Position numbers and translations under genes: made by a program. Of a stretch of DNA of 46,148 bases, positions 8,669-17,287 are shown in pieces. This DNA comes from Flammeovirgaceae bacterium UBA976 (lineage in GTDB: Bacteria > Bacteroidota > Bacteroidia > Cytophagales > Cyclobacteriaceae), in contig DBBU01000061.1 in the NCBI GenBank assembly GCA_002292365.1, positions 1 to 46,148 on the forward strand. Direction: 5' to 3'. Under the pieces are notes generated by a model. That model was not told the origin of the DNA, searched no databases, and saw nothing but the letters and a program-made list of their open reading frames with translations. Numbering within the stretch: the stretch's first letter is position 1; the number at the start of each line of letters is the position of its first letter.

Positions 8669-9781
8669 CTAATCTGATGTGTTTTTTAAGTAGGCACTTC
8701 TGATCAACAGAAAACCTAATAAAACAAAAGGAATACTCAAGAACTGACCTTGGTTCAAGACAAAATTATTTCCAAAGGTGACATTATTTTCCTTAATGAC
8801 CTCTTGTAAAATTCTTGATCCAAAAATAAATAATAGAAACAGACCCCAAATTAAGCCATGTGGAGTTTGATCCTTTTTTTTACTCCAAACGAGCATAAGT
8901 ATTAAAAAGGTTAACAGACACACGGCTGCTTCGTAAAGTTGACTAGGATGCCTAACAATCCCATCCATTTTAAAATAACCTTTATATCCTTGACTTGTTT
9001 TTATAACATTCATTCGACCGTCTTCAGTATGGATTAAGGTGGGAATTTTTTGTTTTTTTAGCAGCAGAGGTTTCACGTTTTTTATAAGAATATTTGTTGC
9101 TTGTTCCAGGCTGGATATGCGTTCATAAAGTTGGATTTCAAGGGTAAGCTTGGGATGATTTGTATTCAAATTGGCATCTTGATCTATTATTGAAATCATT
9201 TTAACTGCGGGGATACGATTTTTAATTTCCTGAATTTTTGTTCCAACAAAAACAACTCCAAAATTGGATCCTGTTGGGGTACCTATAATTTCACTATTCA
9301 TGAAATTTCCGAATCTAATGAAGATGGATCCCAAAGCGACTACGATGGCCATACGATCTACAATTTGCAACCAACTGTGGCCTTGTCGATGATGTTTAGT
9401 GATTTGCCATTTTTTTCCTTTAAGTTCAATCTTATAAACATAAAAATAGAGGGCAATTAAGATTCCGATAGCACAACCATGAGAAGAAAGACCCCCTTCC
9501 CAAATTTTCAAAATATCGATGGGATTATTCAAATACTTAAAGGGTTCGTAAAAAACGACATGACCGATTCTTGCACCTATCACGGTGCCTACAATCATAT
9601 ACAGGAGCAAAAAGTCTAAATTATTTTTAAATCTTTTTTCTGTTTTGTAAATAGATATGATCACAAAACGGCTAACAATGAATCCTAAAGCGAACAAAAA
9701 ACTATACCAAAAGATGGTAAAACTGCCAAATCTGAGAAAAATGGGATTGGGATTCCAAATGATGTAGCTAAACAGATTCAA
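8669..9781 (-). CDS. lgt: Prolipoprotein diacylglyceryl transferase
   Basis: 370-residue integral inner-membrane enzyme that transfers diacylglyceryl from phosphatidylglycerol to the lipobox cysteine, the first step of lipoprotein maturation. Seen: an N-terminal membrane segment with RFGSFTIFWYSF, the conserved WEGGLSSHG (catalytic His region), RFGNFMNSE with the Arg/Asn/Glu of the signature, and RHPSQLYEA with the conserved C-terminal Arg and Glu. At 370 residues it is longer than the usual 260-300. The extra about 75 residues lie between GVVFVG and VRHPSQ, an insertion seen in other Bacteroidota Lgt proteins. It is transcribed against the flanking PUL genes, and at least six neighbouring products carry lipobox-like signals. 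Whether this is the only Lgt of the genome cannot be seen. Confidence 0.95.
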   Translation of the reverse strand: MNLFSYIIWNPNPIFLRFGSFTIFWYSFLFALGFIVSRFVIISIYKTEKRFKNNLDFLLLYMIVGTVIGARIGHVVFYEPFKYLNNPIDILKIWEGGLSSHGCAIGILIALYFYVYKIELKGKKWQITKHHRQGHSWLQIVDRMAIVVALGSIFIRFGNFMNSEIIGTPTGSNFGVVFVGTKIQEIKNRIPAVKMISIIDQDANLNTNHPKLTLEIQLYERISSLEQATNILIKNVKPLLLKKQKIPTLIHTEDGRMNVIKTSQGYKGYFKMDGIVRHPSQLYEAAVCLLTFLILMLVWSKKKDQTPHGLIWGLFLLFIFGSRILQEVIKENNVTFGNNFVLNQGQFLSIPFVLLGFLLIRSAYLKNTSD

Positions 9782-9900
9782 GGGGTCAATTAATTTTTTT
9801 ATTATCTTCCATAAAAATCCAAGTTATATATTTTCTAATAGAAGAAAATCTTTTTTTTCATTCTATTATTTTGGGGGATTGCTTCAAAAAAAACGTCCCT

Positions 9901-9933
9901 AACATGTAAATTAAAATTTTTGTTTTACATGTT
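9901..9933 (+). promoter_or_regulatory. Perfect inverted repeat covering the fecR start codon
   Basis: AACATGTAAA (9901-9910) and TTTACATGTT (9924-9933) form a perfect 10-bp inverted repeat with a 13-base AT-rich loop. The right arm contains the fecR ATG (9929-9931). In RNA it would fold into a hairpin that hides the start codon; in DNA it could be a dimeric operator, and each arm also contains the self-palindrome ACATGT. Regulation of fecR-susCD by either route is an inference. Confidence 0.4.
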
Positions 9934-10948
9934 TGATAGGTCTCATATTTCCGATATTTTTTTGCGTGTTTTAACATTTGAATCTTCTGAAAAAGATATC
10001 AAGGAGTTACAGTTATGGATTGATAAACAACCCGAAAATAGAGCGAAATTTAATGCCATACGTACCTATTGGTATGAAAACTTGCAAGAGAAGTCTCACG
10101 ATAAAATGTTAAGTAATATAAAATCTAGAATTCAGGAAGATCAATCCCGAATGAACCCTATTTTGAAACCAAGGCGTATAATAAATTTTTATTTGACAAG
10201 AGCAATTAAAGTAGCAGCATCAGTGTTGCTTTTTGGGTTATTTGCTTACCTTTTTAATGTAGGCGTTACGACTGACTCAGTAAAAGATGAGGGGATTCAA
10301 GAATTAGTTACAAAAAAGAATCCTTATGGCCAGAAATCAACAATTTTTTTAAGTGATGGGTCTATTATTTACCTGAATTCAGGGAGTAGTGTCAGTTATT
10401 TAAAGGGATTCAAAAATGATAAAAGGGAAATTCAATTGACTGGAGAAGCTTATTTTGAAGTAGCTCAAGATATTAATCGTCCCTTCACAGTTATTGCGCA
10501 TGGAGTTGCGACAACTGCTCTAGGTACAATGTTTAATGTTAATGCTTATTCAAATAACGAAGTAACTGTTTCTTTAGCAGAAGGCAAGGTACAAATTGAA
10601 TTTCATAATGAACATGAAGGGTTTCAGGATCAATATCTAGTGGCTGGAGAGCAAGTGGCATACAATAGAGATTTAAAGACAGTTAAAAGAGGAATTTTTA
10701 ATCCAAAAATAAATGCTTGGAAAGATGGTGTGTTATTTTTTGAAAATGCAAGTCAAAAAGAGGTATTTGAAGCATTAGAATTATGGTATGGATTAAGTTT
10801 CTTGATAAGTGAGCCTTTTAAAAAAGAATGGCGCATAAATGCGAGTTACGATAATCAAAGTTTAGGTTGGGTTTTGGGATCATTGGGCTATATTCAAGGA
10901 TTTGATTTCGAAATATTAGATAAAGAAGTATTGATTAAAAATAAATGA
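9929..10948 (+). CDS. FecR-family anti-sigma factor / signal transducer
   Basis: 339 residues from ATG 9929; a TTG three codons upstream is less likely. The N-terminal cytoplasmic part (residues 1-85, ...ELQLWIDKQPENRAKFNAIRTYW) is the DUF4880-like sigma-binding region. One membrane segment lies at about 92-112 (AASVLLFGLFAYLFNVG). The periplasmic FecR domain follows (STIFLSDGSIIYLNSGSSVSYL... REIQLTGEAYFEVAQD...PFTVIAHG, then LGTMFNVNAY), with a C-terminal DUF4974-like part (FENASQKEVFEALELWYGL). Such proteins receive a signal from the STN domain of a SusC receptor and release an ECF sigma factor. SusC with an STN domain follows 7 bp downstream. No sigma gene precedes it: the upstream neighbour is lgt on the other strand. 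The partner sigma must therefore be encoded elsewhere, or this is an orphan. Confidence 0.93.
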   Translation: MFDRSHISDIFLRVLTFESSEKDIKELQLWIDKQPENRAKFNAIRTYWYENLQEKSHDKMLSNIKSRIQEDQSRMNPILKPRRIINFYLTRAIKVAASVLLFGLFAYLFNVGVTTDSVKDEGIQELVTKKNPYGQKSTIFLSDGSIIYLNSGSSVSYLKGFKNDKREIQLTGEAYFEVAQDINRPFTVIAHGVATTALGTMFNVNAYSNNEVTVSLAEGKVQIEFHNEHEGFQDQYLVAGEQVAYNRDLKTVKRGIFNPKINAWKDGVLFFENASQKEVFEALELWYGLSFLISEPFKKEWRINASYDNQSLGWVLGSLGYIQGFDFEILDKEVLIKNK

Positions 10949-10955
10949 AATAAAA

Positions 10956-13900
10956 ATGTTCCCGTTTCAGATTCCTCAAAAAAAAATGCTACCTACCAAA
11001 ATCTTACAATTTAGTATTCATCTAAAATACGGGATGGCCCTTTTCATCTGGCTTTCCCAGGGGATAGTTTTGGCAAAAGTGGATAATAGGGCACAGAATG
11101 AGAATTTTGAAAGTATTAAGAAAGTAAAAATTAATCTCATTTTAAAAGATGATGATCTTAGATCAACCTTTAAAAAAATAGAAAATATAACATCCTTTGT
11201 ATTTGCATATGATGAGAAAGATGTTGCTATGAATCGATCTTTCAATGGCTCTTATGTAGACCAAACTGTTTATACAGTATTGGTAGATATTGCCAAAAAG
11301 TCTAATTTGAATTTCCGACAGGTTAATCAAAGTATTAATGTTCAAAAGAGTACCTCAGAACAGAAATTAGATCCTGTTATCTCTAAACAAGAGCGGAGTG
11401 TATCAGGAATTGTATACGATGAATTGAATGAGGGATTACCAGGTGTCAATGTTGTAATTAAGGGCACTTCCTCAGGAACTATTACCGACTATGAAGGGAA
11501 TTACCGAATAACTATTCCTGATGAAAACATTACTTTAGTGTTTAGCGCCATTGGTTATGATGGTCAAGAGATCTTGGTTGGAGCACGATCGGTAATTGAT
11601 GTTACATTGGGCGTTAATGTAAAAGAGTTGGAGGAGGTTGTAGTGATGGGATATGGCACTCAGATTAAACGTAAAATGACCAGTTCCGTTTCTAGGGTTA
11701 ATGTAGAGAAGTTAAATTCTGCTGCTACTAACTCATTTGAGGGGGGGTTACAGGGAATCGTTCCAGGAGTCCAAGTTACCACAAGTAGTGCTCTGGGAGG
11801 GTCTGCTATCCGGGTACGGATCAGAGGAACATCCTCTGTGAGTGCAAATAGTGAGCCGCTATATGTTATAGATGGAATTCCCATTGAAAGTGGAGAAATA
11901 AGTACTTCTCAGCCCGGTGGGGGTATACAAGAGTGGAACTTGCAGCAGGCAGCCAATACAAATGTATTGGCCAGTTTGAATCCAGCAGATATTGAATCGA
12001 TGGAGGTTTTAAAAGATGCTGCAGCAGCAGCAATCTATGGATCTCGTGGAGCTAATGGCGTAGTCTTAATTACTACTAAAAATGGAAAAGCCGGAGTTAC
12101 TAAGGTTACTGTGTCCGGCTCCTTTGGATTATCCGAGGCTACCAATAGGATCAGCCTGTTAAATGCGGAGCAATATTTGACCCTAGCCAAGCAAGCGTGG
12201 TATAACTCTGGTTTCGATGTGGCTGATTTTTGGAATAACAGTGGTGTATTGGTAGATGGGCTTACCCAAGAAGAAGCAGAGCGCACAGATACGGATTGGG
12301 TTGATCAAGTGTTACAAGTAGGGCAAGTGGCCGATTACAACGTTTCTATTTCAGGAGGCAGCAAAAAAACCACTTTTTATTTAAGTGCAAACGTTAAAGA
12401 CCAAACGACCATTTTAAGAGGAAATAAATATCAAAGATTTGGTACACGACTCAATGTTGATCATGAAATAAATGAAAAGTTATCGATTGGTGGACGTTTA
12501 ATGCTTACTTATATCAATGACAAGCAAGTTCCGACCAATTGGGCAGGGGGGGTAAGTAATGTTTCAGAAATGCTTCCTATTTGGCCAGTGAGAAAAGAAG
12601 ATGGGTCATATTTTAATGTTTCTGACGAACAACCAGTTGCGGGTGTAGACTTGAGAACAATTAATTTAAAAAGTAATCAAATCTTGGGTAATTGGTACTT
12701 CAAGTATAAAATTTTAGATGCCTTGAGTTTTCGATCAGAGCTCGGTAGTAATTTATTGTTCAATGATGATTTTCATTTTCGCAATGGTCAAATTACAAGC
12801 CATGGTAGATCTGTGGCGTCTACTGTGAATGGAAAACGTATGGGTTATAATTGGAAGAATATTGTGAATTACACAAAATCTTTTGGCCAGCATAATTTGG
12901 ATTTATTGGGGGCATCTGAAATGCAATCTTATACGTCTAAATTGAACTCTGTATTTGGAGATACATTTATAAATTCTACCCTTACTAGGCCTCAAGATGC
13001 AGCAATTATAAATGCTTCTAATAGCGAATCAACTTATTCTTTTTTGTCTTATGTAGGCCGTGTAAATTATGATTTTCAAGCGCGTTACTTGCTATCCGTA
13101 AGCTTCAGAGCAGATGGCTCTTCTCGTTTTGGCCCAGACAATAGATGGGGATATTTCCCTGCAGTCTCATTGGGATGGGTATTAAGTGATGAAAACTTCT
13201 TTTCCACGCTGGCTACGACTGTAAATTTCTTCAAAATTCGGTTGAGTTACGGTTTGGTGGGTAATTCTGAAATTGGGGACTACTCATATCTTTCTACTTA
13301 TGGGACGTCAACTTATGATGCCAATACGGGCTTGGGGATCTCTAATGTTGGTGATGATGAATTGGGATGGGAAACTACTTCTCAACTTAATTTAGGAATC
13401 ACTTTCGAGATTTTAGAAGGAAGAATTAGTGGAGAATTTGACATCTATGACAAAACAACCAATGACTTACTTTTGCCTTTTCCAGTATCACAAATGACCG
13501 GAGTTTCATTGGTGACAAAAAATGCGGGTACGCTGACGAACAAAGGCTATGATTTGATGTTGAGCTCTGTGAATATTAATACGAGCTCATTCAAATGGTC
13601 AAGTTCTGTTACCCTGAATTATAATGAAAACTTAGTCACTAGTCTTGGAGATGAACTGATTGAAGATGGGATCTCTGCGAGTCAAGGCTTAGGCGGGATC
13701 TCAATTTTTCCAGGTTATCCCGTTGGTGTAAATCAGCTAGTTGAGTGGGCCGGAGTAGATCAAACAACAGGTGAAGATACTTATAAGGATTTAGAGGGCA
13801 ATGTATTGAGTTACAGCCGAGCAATTGAAGATTACGGTAGTTTTGCAAATTTTGCTCAAGAAAATTATAAGCCTATGGGGAATCCTTGGCCAAAATATAC

Positions 13901-14402
13901 AGGAGGTGTAGAAAACAGATTTAGTTTTAAGAAATTCTATGGAAGTTTTCTTTTCACCTTTGCCACCGGTCAAACCTATGAGGATGGTTACATGAAGGCC
14001 TTGACACAACCATTTGGTGGGGATAAATTAAATCCACCGAGTCATATGTTGAACTCATGGAGCTCACCGGATGGTAATATATCCCGCGTATCTCAGATAA
14101 ACTCCAGCAATGTTTTTTGGGAAGGAACCTCTGAGCACTTATATAGCACAGATTATTTAAGATTACGGGATTTGACCATTGGATATAAAATAACTACCCG
14201 AGGCACAGTCGTAAAAGGGTTTGATGTCTCCTTAAAAATGGTCAATGCCCTAACTTTTACCAAAGCGCCCGATTTTTTCTGGGATCCTGAATTTACAGGA
14301 GTTGTGCAAAGTCGTCAATCAAATAATATTGGAGCAGGAGGAGCTTTTAAGCAATCTCCGCAGGCAAAATCAATAATTTTGGGTCTGGTTATTAATCTAT
14401 AA
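10956..14402 (+). CDS. SusC/RagA-type TonB-linked outer membrane receptor with STN domain
   Basis: 1148 residues. An export signal (FIWLSQGIVLAKV) is followed by an STN (secretin/TonB N-terminal) domain at about 55-130, a carboxypeptidase-regulatory-like beta domain at about 148-225 (SGIVYDELNEGLPGVNVVIKG), the TonB box/plug region from about 228 (LEEVVVMGYG), the SusC signature (RIRGTSSVSANSEPLYVIDGIP), and a beta-barrel to the C-terminus ending in an aliphatic/aromatic strand (IILGLVINL). It imports glycan fragments across the outer membrane with the SusD lipoprotein encoded 2 bp downstream. The STN domain marks it as a sensing receptor that signals through FecR, encoded 7 bp upstream, so the operon probably induces itself. 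The substrate cannot be deduced from the receptor alone. Confidence 0.96.
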   Translation: MFPFQIPQKKMLPTKILQFSIHLKYGMALFIWLSQGIVLAKVDNRAQNENFESIKKVKINLILKDDDLRSTFKKIENITSFVFAYDEKDVAMNRSFNGSYVDQTVYTVLVDIAKKSNLNFRQVNQSINVQKSTSEQKLDPVISKQERSVSGIVYDELNEGLPGVNVVIKGTSSGTITDYEGNYRITIPDENITLVFSAIGYDGQEILVGARSVIDVTLGVNVKELEEVVVMGYGTQIKRKMTSSVSRVNVEKLNSAATNSFEGGLQGIVPGVQVTTSSALGGSAIRVRIRGTSSVSANSEPLYVIDGIPIESGEISTSQPGGGIQEWNLQQAANTNVLASLNPADIESMEVLKDAAAAAIYGSRGANGVVLITTKNGKAGVTKVTVSGSFGLSEATNRISLLNAEQYLTLAKQAWYNSGFDVADFWNNSGVLVDGLTQEEAERTDTDWVDQVLQVGQVADYNVSISGGSKKTTFYLSANVKDQTTILRGNKYQRFGTRLNVDHEINEKLSIGGRLMLTYINDKQVPTNWAGGVSNVSEMLPIWPVRKEDGSYFNVSDEQPVAGVDLRTINLKSNQILGNWYFKYKILDALSFRSELGSNLLFNDDFHFRNGQITSHGRSVASTVNGKRMGYNWKNIVNYTKSFGQHNLDLLGASEMQSYTSKLNSVFGDTFINSTLTRPQDAAIINASNSESTYSFLSYVGRVNYDFQARYLLSVSFRADGSSRFGPDNRWGYFPAVSLGWVLSDENFFSTLATTVNFFKIRLSYGLVGNSEIGDYSYLSTYGTSTYDANTGLGISNVGDDELGWETTSQLNLGITFEILEGRISGEFDIYDKTTNDLLLPFPVSQMTGVSLVTKNAGTLTNKGYDLMLSSVNINTSSFKWSSSVTLNYNENLVTSLGDELIEDGISASQGLGGISIFPGYPVGVNQLVEWAGVDQTTGEDTYKDLEGNVLSYSRAIEDYGSFANFAQENYKPMGNPWPKYTGGVENRFSFKKFYGSFLFTFATGQTYEDGYMKALTQPFGGDKLNPPSHMLNSWSSPDGNISRVSQINSSNVFWEGTSEHLYSTDYLRLRDLTIGYKITTRGTVVKGFDVSLKMVNALTFTKAPDFFWDPEFTGVVQSRQSNNIGAGGAFKQSPQAKSIILGLVINL

Positions 14403-14404
14403 TT

Positions 14405-15763
14405 ATGTTTAGGATGAAAAAGTTAGTCATAATATTAGTTTCTACTATTTTTTGGTCATGTGGAGATGATTTTTTAGACAATCCTCCCAATATCGGATTG
14501 ACTCCAGATAAATTAACTGATTTAGCTTCTGCTCAGGCATTATTATATGGTGCCTATGCTCAAATCAGACCATTTGTGAGTCAGTCAGCGCTGTATTCTG
14601 CGGGAATGATGCGAGATGTTCTCAATAGAAATAGGGGAGAGTACGATAATTTTTATGGCCATGAAATAAGTACTAATATGACTTCCTGGCAATATACATC
14701 CGGTTTTACGGCCCTCGGAACCATAAACAAAATTTTCGCAGATGACTTGGCTAATACCGCCGCAACGGATGCAGAAAAGGCAGCAGTACTTGCAGATGCT
14801 CATTTTTTAAGAGCATTGATCTATTTTGATTTAAATAATTACTGGGGAGATCCTATTACAGGTTACACCGTGCCGTTGCTTGAATTACCCTTGAGCATAG
14901 ACGATAGGGTTTCATGTGCAAAAACTTCTGAGCTCAGTTCATTTATAGAAACTGAAATTGAGGCTGCCAGATTTCATTTTCAAGAGGCATCATCTGGGAT
15001 TTCCAATTATTATGCTGCTACTGCTTTGGCCGCTAGAATTTACTTTTTTCATGAAAAATACGATTCGGCATATGCTCGAGCCAATGAAGTAATTACGAGC
15101 GGTCAATATGTATTAGAGTCTGATGTAACGGAAGTTTTTACTGCACCAGGGAATTCAAATGAAATCATATTTAAAATCATGTTCAATTCTGTGGATGGCT
15201 CAGGAGTCAGTCCCTCTGCACGTATTTTTGAGGCTTATCAAGCCTCATCAACTGTAGGGTTTTATAGTATGAACACTAATGGCGTAGCCGCGGAAATGAT
15301 TATGGATGAAGACGATGCCCGTTACACAGGTCTTTACTCCTCTGATGATAACTACGTTTACGTTGAAAAGTATACTACGGATCAAATGCATTATCAATAT
15401 ATTCGATTGGCTGAAATGCACTTAACTCGAGCAGAAGCTAATATTATGGTTAATGGCTCTGTTAATCAACAAGATGTTGATGATATTAATGCATTAAGAA
15501 ATAGGGCGAAACCATCTTCCGCATTAACTTCCATTCCTACAAAAGATCAAGCACTTAATATGCTTTTTGAAGATCGTACTAAGGAATTAGCTTTTGAGTT
15601 GGGAGATCATTTTCTCAATACCAAGCGTTTGAAATTTGGAATTATTAGAACTGAGGATGAAGGAGATGGATTCAAAACGTATTCAGAATGGATCGAATTA
15701 TTGTTGTATCCATTCCCCACAAATGAAGTGGATATACATGGTTTAACTAGATCAGGAAATTAA
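14405..15763 (+). CDS. SusD/RagB-type glycan-binding outer membrane lipoprotein
   Basis: 452 residues from ATG 14405; ATG 14414 (MKKLVI) gives a more typical signal and may be the true start. The lipobox is FWSCGD. It has the SusD hallmarks: FLDNPP shortly after the lipid cysteine, tetratricopeptide-like helices (ADAHFLRALIYFDLNNYWG, ATALAARIYFFHEKYDSAYARANEVI), the C-terminal (IRLAEMHLTRAEA...INALRNRA, FEDRTKELAFELGDHFLNTKR), and a final PFPTNEVD. It would bind the glycan at the cell surface as the lid of the SusC pore. The stop codon overlaps the start of the next gene (TAATG). The function rests on family membership and its position after SusC. Confidence 0.95.
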   Translation: MFRMKKLVIILVSTIFWSCGDDFLDNPPNIGLTPDKLTDLASAQALLYGAYAQIRPFVSQSALYSAGMMRDVLNRNRGEYDNFYGHEISTNMTSWQYTSGFTALGTINKIFADDLANTAATDAEKAAVLADAHFLRALIYFDLNNYWGDPITGYTVPLLELPLSIDDRVSCAKTSELSSFIETEIEAARFHFQEASSGISNYYAATALAARIYFFHEKYDSAYARANEVITSGQYVLESDVTEVFTAPGNSNEIIFKIMFNSVDGSGVSPSARIFEAYQASSTVGFYSMNTNGVAAEMIMDEDDARYTGLYSSDDNYVYVEKYTTDQMHYQYIRLAEMHLTRAEANIMVNGSVNQQDVDDINALRNRAKPSSALTSIPTKDQALNMLFEDRTKELAFELGDHFLNTKRLKFGIIRTEDEGDGFKTYSEWIELLLYPFPTNEVDIHGLTRSGN

Positions 15764-16221
15764 TGAAGGTTAAAAAAATTATTATGGCATTAGCTATATT
15801 GTGCCTATTTAAATGTGATGAAAAATGGCCTGTTAATGAGGAGCTATTGAACAGTGCGTCAACTGATATCTCAGGTTCCTGGTCAATTTCGAAAGTTGAA
15901 CAAAATGAAATAGATATCTCAGATAACTATGATTTTAATTCATTTGTAATTGCCTTAAACTATGGTAATGGTTTGCCTGCAGATTTTTCGATAATTTCTG
16001 AAGCTCCTGTGCCGTTTCCAACTTCGCACAGTACAGGGTTATGGCATTTTGATAATAAATTATATCCCAGCAAAATATATTTTGTTAACGGAGATACTGC
16101 CATTTCTATAGTAGATCAACCTCTATTGACTACTGGAAACGAGGAACTTCATCTAGAGTTTAACTTGGGATGCAGTGATGTTTCATATGTTTATTATCTA
16201 ACTAAAAACAATACATTGTGA
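15763..16221 (+). CDS. Small PUL lipoprotein, DUF5004-like
   Basis: 152 residues starting in the TAATG overlap with susD. The signal peptide has lipobox LFKCDE. The mature part has an ISGSWSISKVEQNEIDI motif, typical of lipocalin-like small beta proteins that sit after SusD in Bacteroidota loci. The overall pattern and position fit the DUF5004 family, which I recall as a common partner of DUF4961 proteins; this is recognised by eye and not certain. It probably sits on the outer membrane, where such accessory lipoproteins bind glycan or stabilise the SusCD complex (inference). The stop overlaps a possible GTG start of the next gene. Confidence 0.7.
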   Translation: MKVKKIIMALAILCLFKCDEKWPVNEELLNSASTDISGSWSISKVEQNEIDISDNYDFNSFVIALNYGNGLPADFSIISEAPVPFPTSHSTGLWHFDNKLYPSKIYFVNGDTAISIVDQPLLTTGNEELHLEFNLGCSDVSYVYYLTKNNTL

Positions 16222-16226
16222 GAGTC

Positions 16227-17261
16227 ATGAATCGGATCATTAATAAGATAGCTGATCGAAAATTTTGGAGTCCGTATTTAACAAGTGCGGTAGTTATTCT
16301 CATTGCGTTGTTTTTGACAAGATGCTTTGACATTATTTCTTTTGAACAACCCGAAACAGCAATTGCTGGCGAAACAATATCAATTAAATTAGATATTGAG
16401 GTTTTGGAAGATAATTTCAATCCAGGCAATGTATCGGGTACGATGCCAGTAGTTGGGTTTTTAGCCCCAAAATCGTGGAATGCTGGAGCAAATACGGTTA
16501 TTAATATTACAAGTGAGGTATATAACAGTACCATGAGTCCGATGATCGAAGGGGCTATTGAAGGCAATGGTGGCAAACCATGGTCAGAAACGCTGGAATT
16601 TATGTATGGAATGGGTGAGAACTATGATCCAACTAAAATGGAATGGGTCATGTTTATGGCAGATGTGCCTTATGATCATAATCCAGCATATCTCCCCATT
16701 TATGGTACGGTTAATATTGAAACGGTGGTAGGACCAGATAATATAACAGCTCAGCTAGGGTATTTTATTGGAGAAAATGATAGGGGGATTTGGGTACTCA
16801 ATGAAAATCAAGATTTTAGATTAGGAAATTGTATTGAAATTACGGGAGGTACAGGGGCACCCATAAATTATTGTGGTCCAGAGCCAGCACCAGGAACAAG
16901 TGTTATTAGCCCCGACGTATTTAGCTATAACGATTTATTGAAAATTACCTTCAATGCCTCAATTGGGGCAAATGATGAAGTAACAAGGCTTAGCGGAGCC
17001 AGTTTCGTATATTTTTGTGCAGAGGCTACATTAAATGATGGGACGATCATATCTGTCTGTGATAAATCGGATAAAACAGCTTTAAATTTTATTGGTGATG
17101 ACATTTGGGAAATTACTGTTTGGCTAAAAGATATTTTTGATTTGAATACTACAAAGGAAATTTCGATGATTACTTATAATTTTCAAGATCAAAATGGGGA
17201 TAATATAGTTAGAGATTTTTCTACTGGTGAAGACTTTACAATGATTGCATCTTGTCAATAA
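16227..17261 (+). CDS. PUL-associated surface protein, DUF4961-like
   Basis: 344 residues from ATG 16227; a GTG at 16218 overlapping the previous stop is an alternative. It has an N-terminal hydrophobic export segment followed by FLTRCFD, a plausible lipobox. The rest looks like beta-sandwich repeats: a first domain (ETAIAGETISIKLDIEV), a middle domain with NCIEITGGTGAPINYC, and a C-terminal domain ending MIASCQ. Paired cysteines are seen (NYC, YFC, SVC). The pattern and the position after SusC-SusD-DUF5004-like resemble DUF4961 proteins of other polysaccharide loci. No catalytic motif is visible, so glycan binding is more likely than hydrolysis. The exact role is unknown. Confidence 0.7.
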   Translation: MNRIINKIADRKFWSPYLTSAVVILIALFLTRCFDIISFEQPETAIAGETISIKLDIEVLEDNFNPGNVSGTMPVVGFLAPKSWNAGANTVINITSEVYNSTMSPMIEGAIEGNGGKPWSETLEFMYGMGENYDPTKMEWVMFMADVPYDHNPAYLPIYGTVNIETVVGPDNITAQLGYFIGENDRGIWVLNENQDFRLGNCIEITGGTGAPINYCGPEPAPGTSVISPDVFSYNDLLKITFNASIGANDEVTRLSGASFVYFCAEATLNDGTIISVCDKSDKTALNFIGDDIWEITVWLKDIFDLNTTKEISMITYNFQDQNGDNIVRDFSTGEDFTMIASCQ

Positions 17262-17287
17262 AGGCACAATACTTCTATATTCTAATT

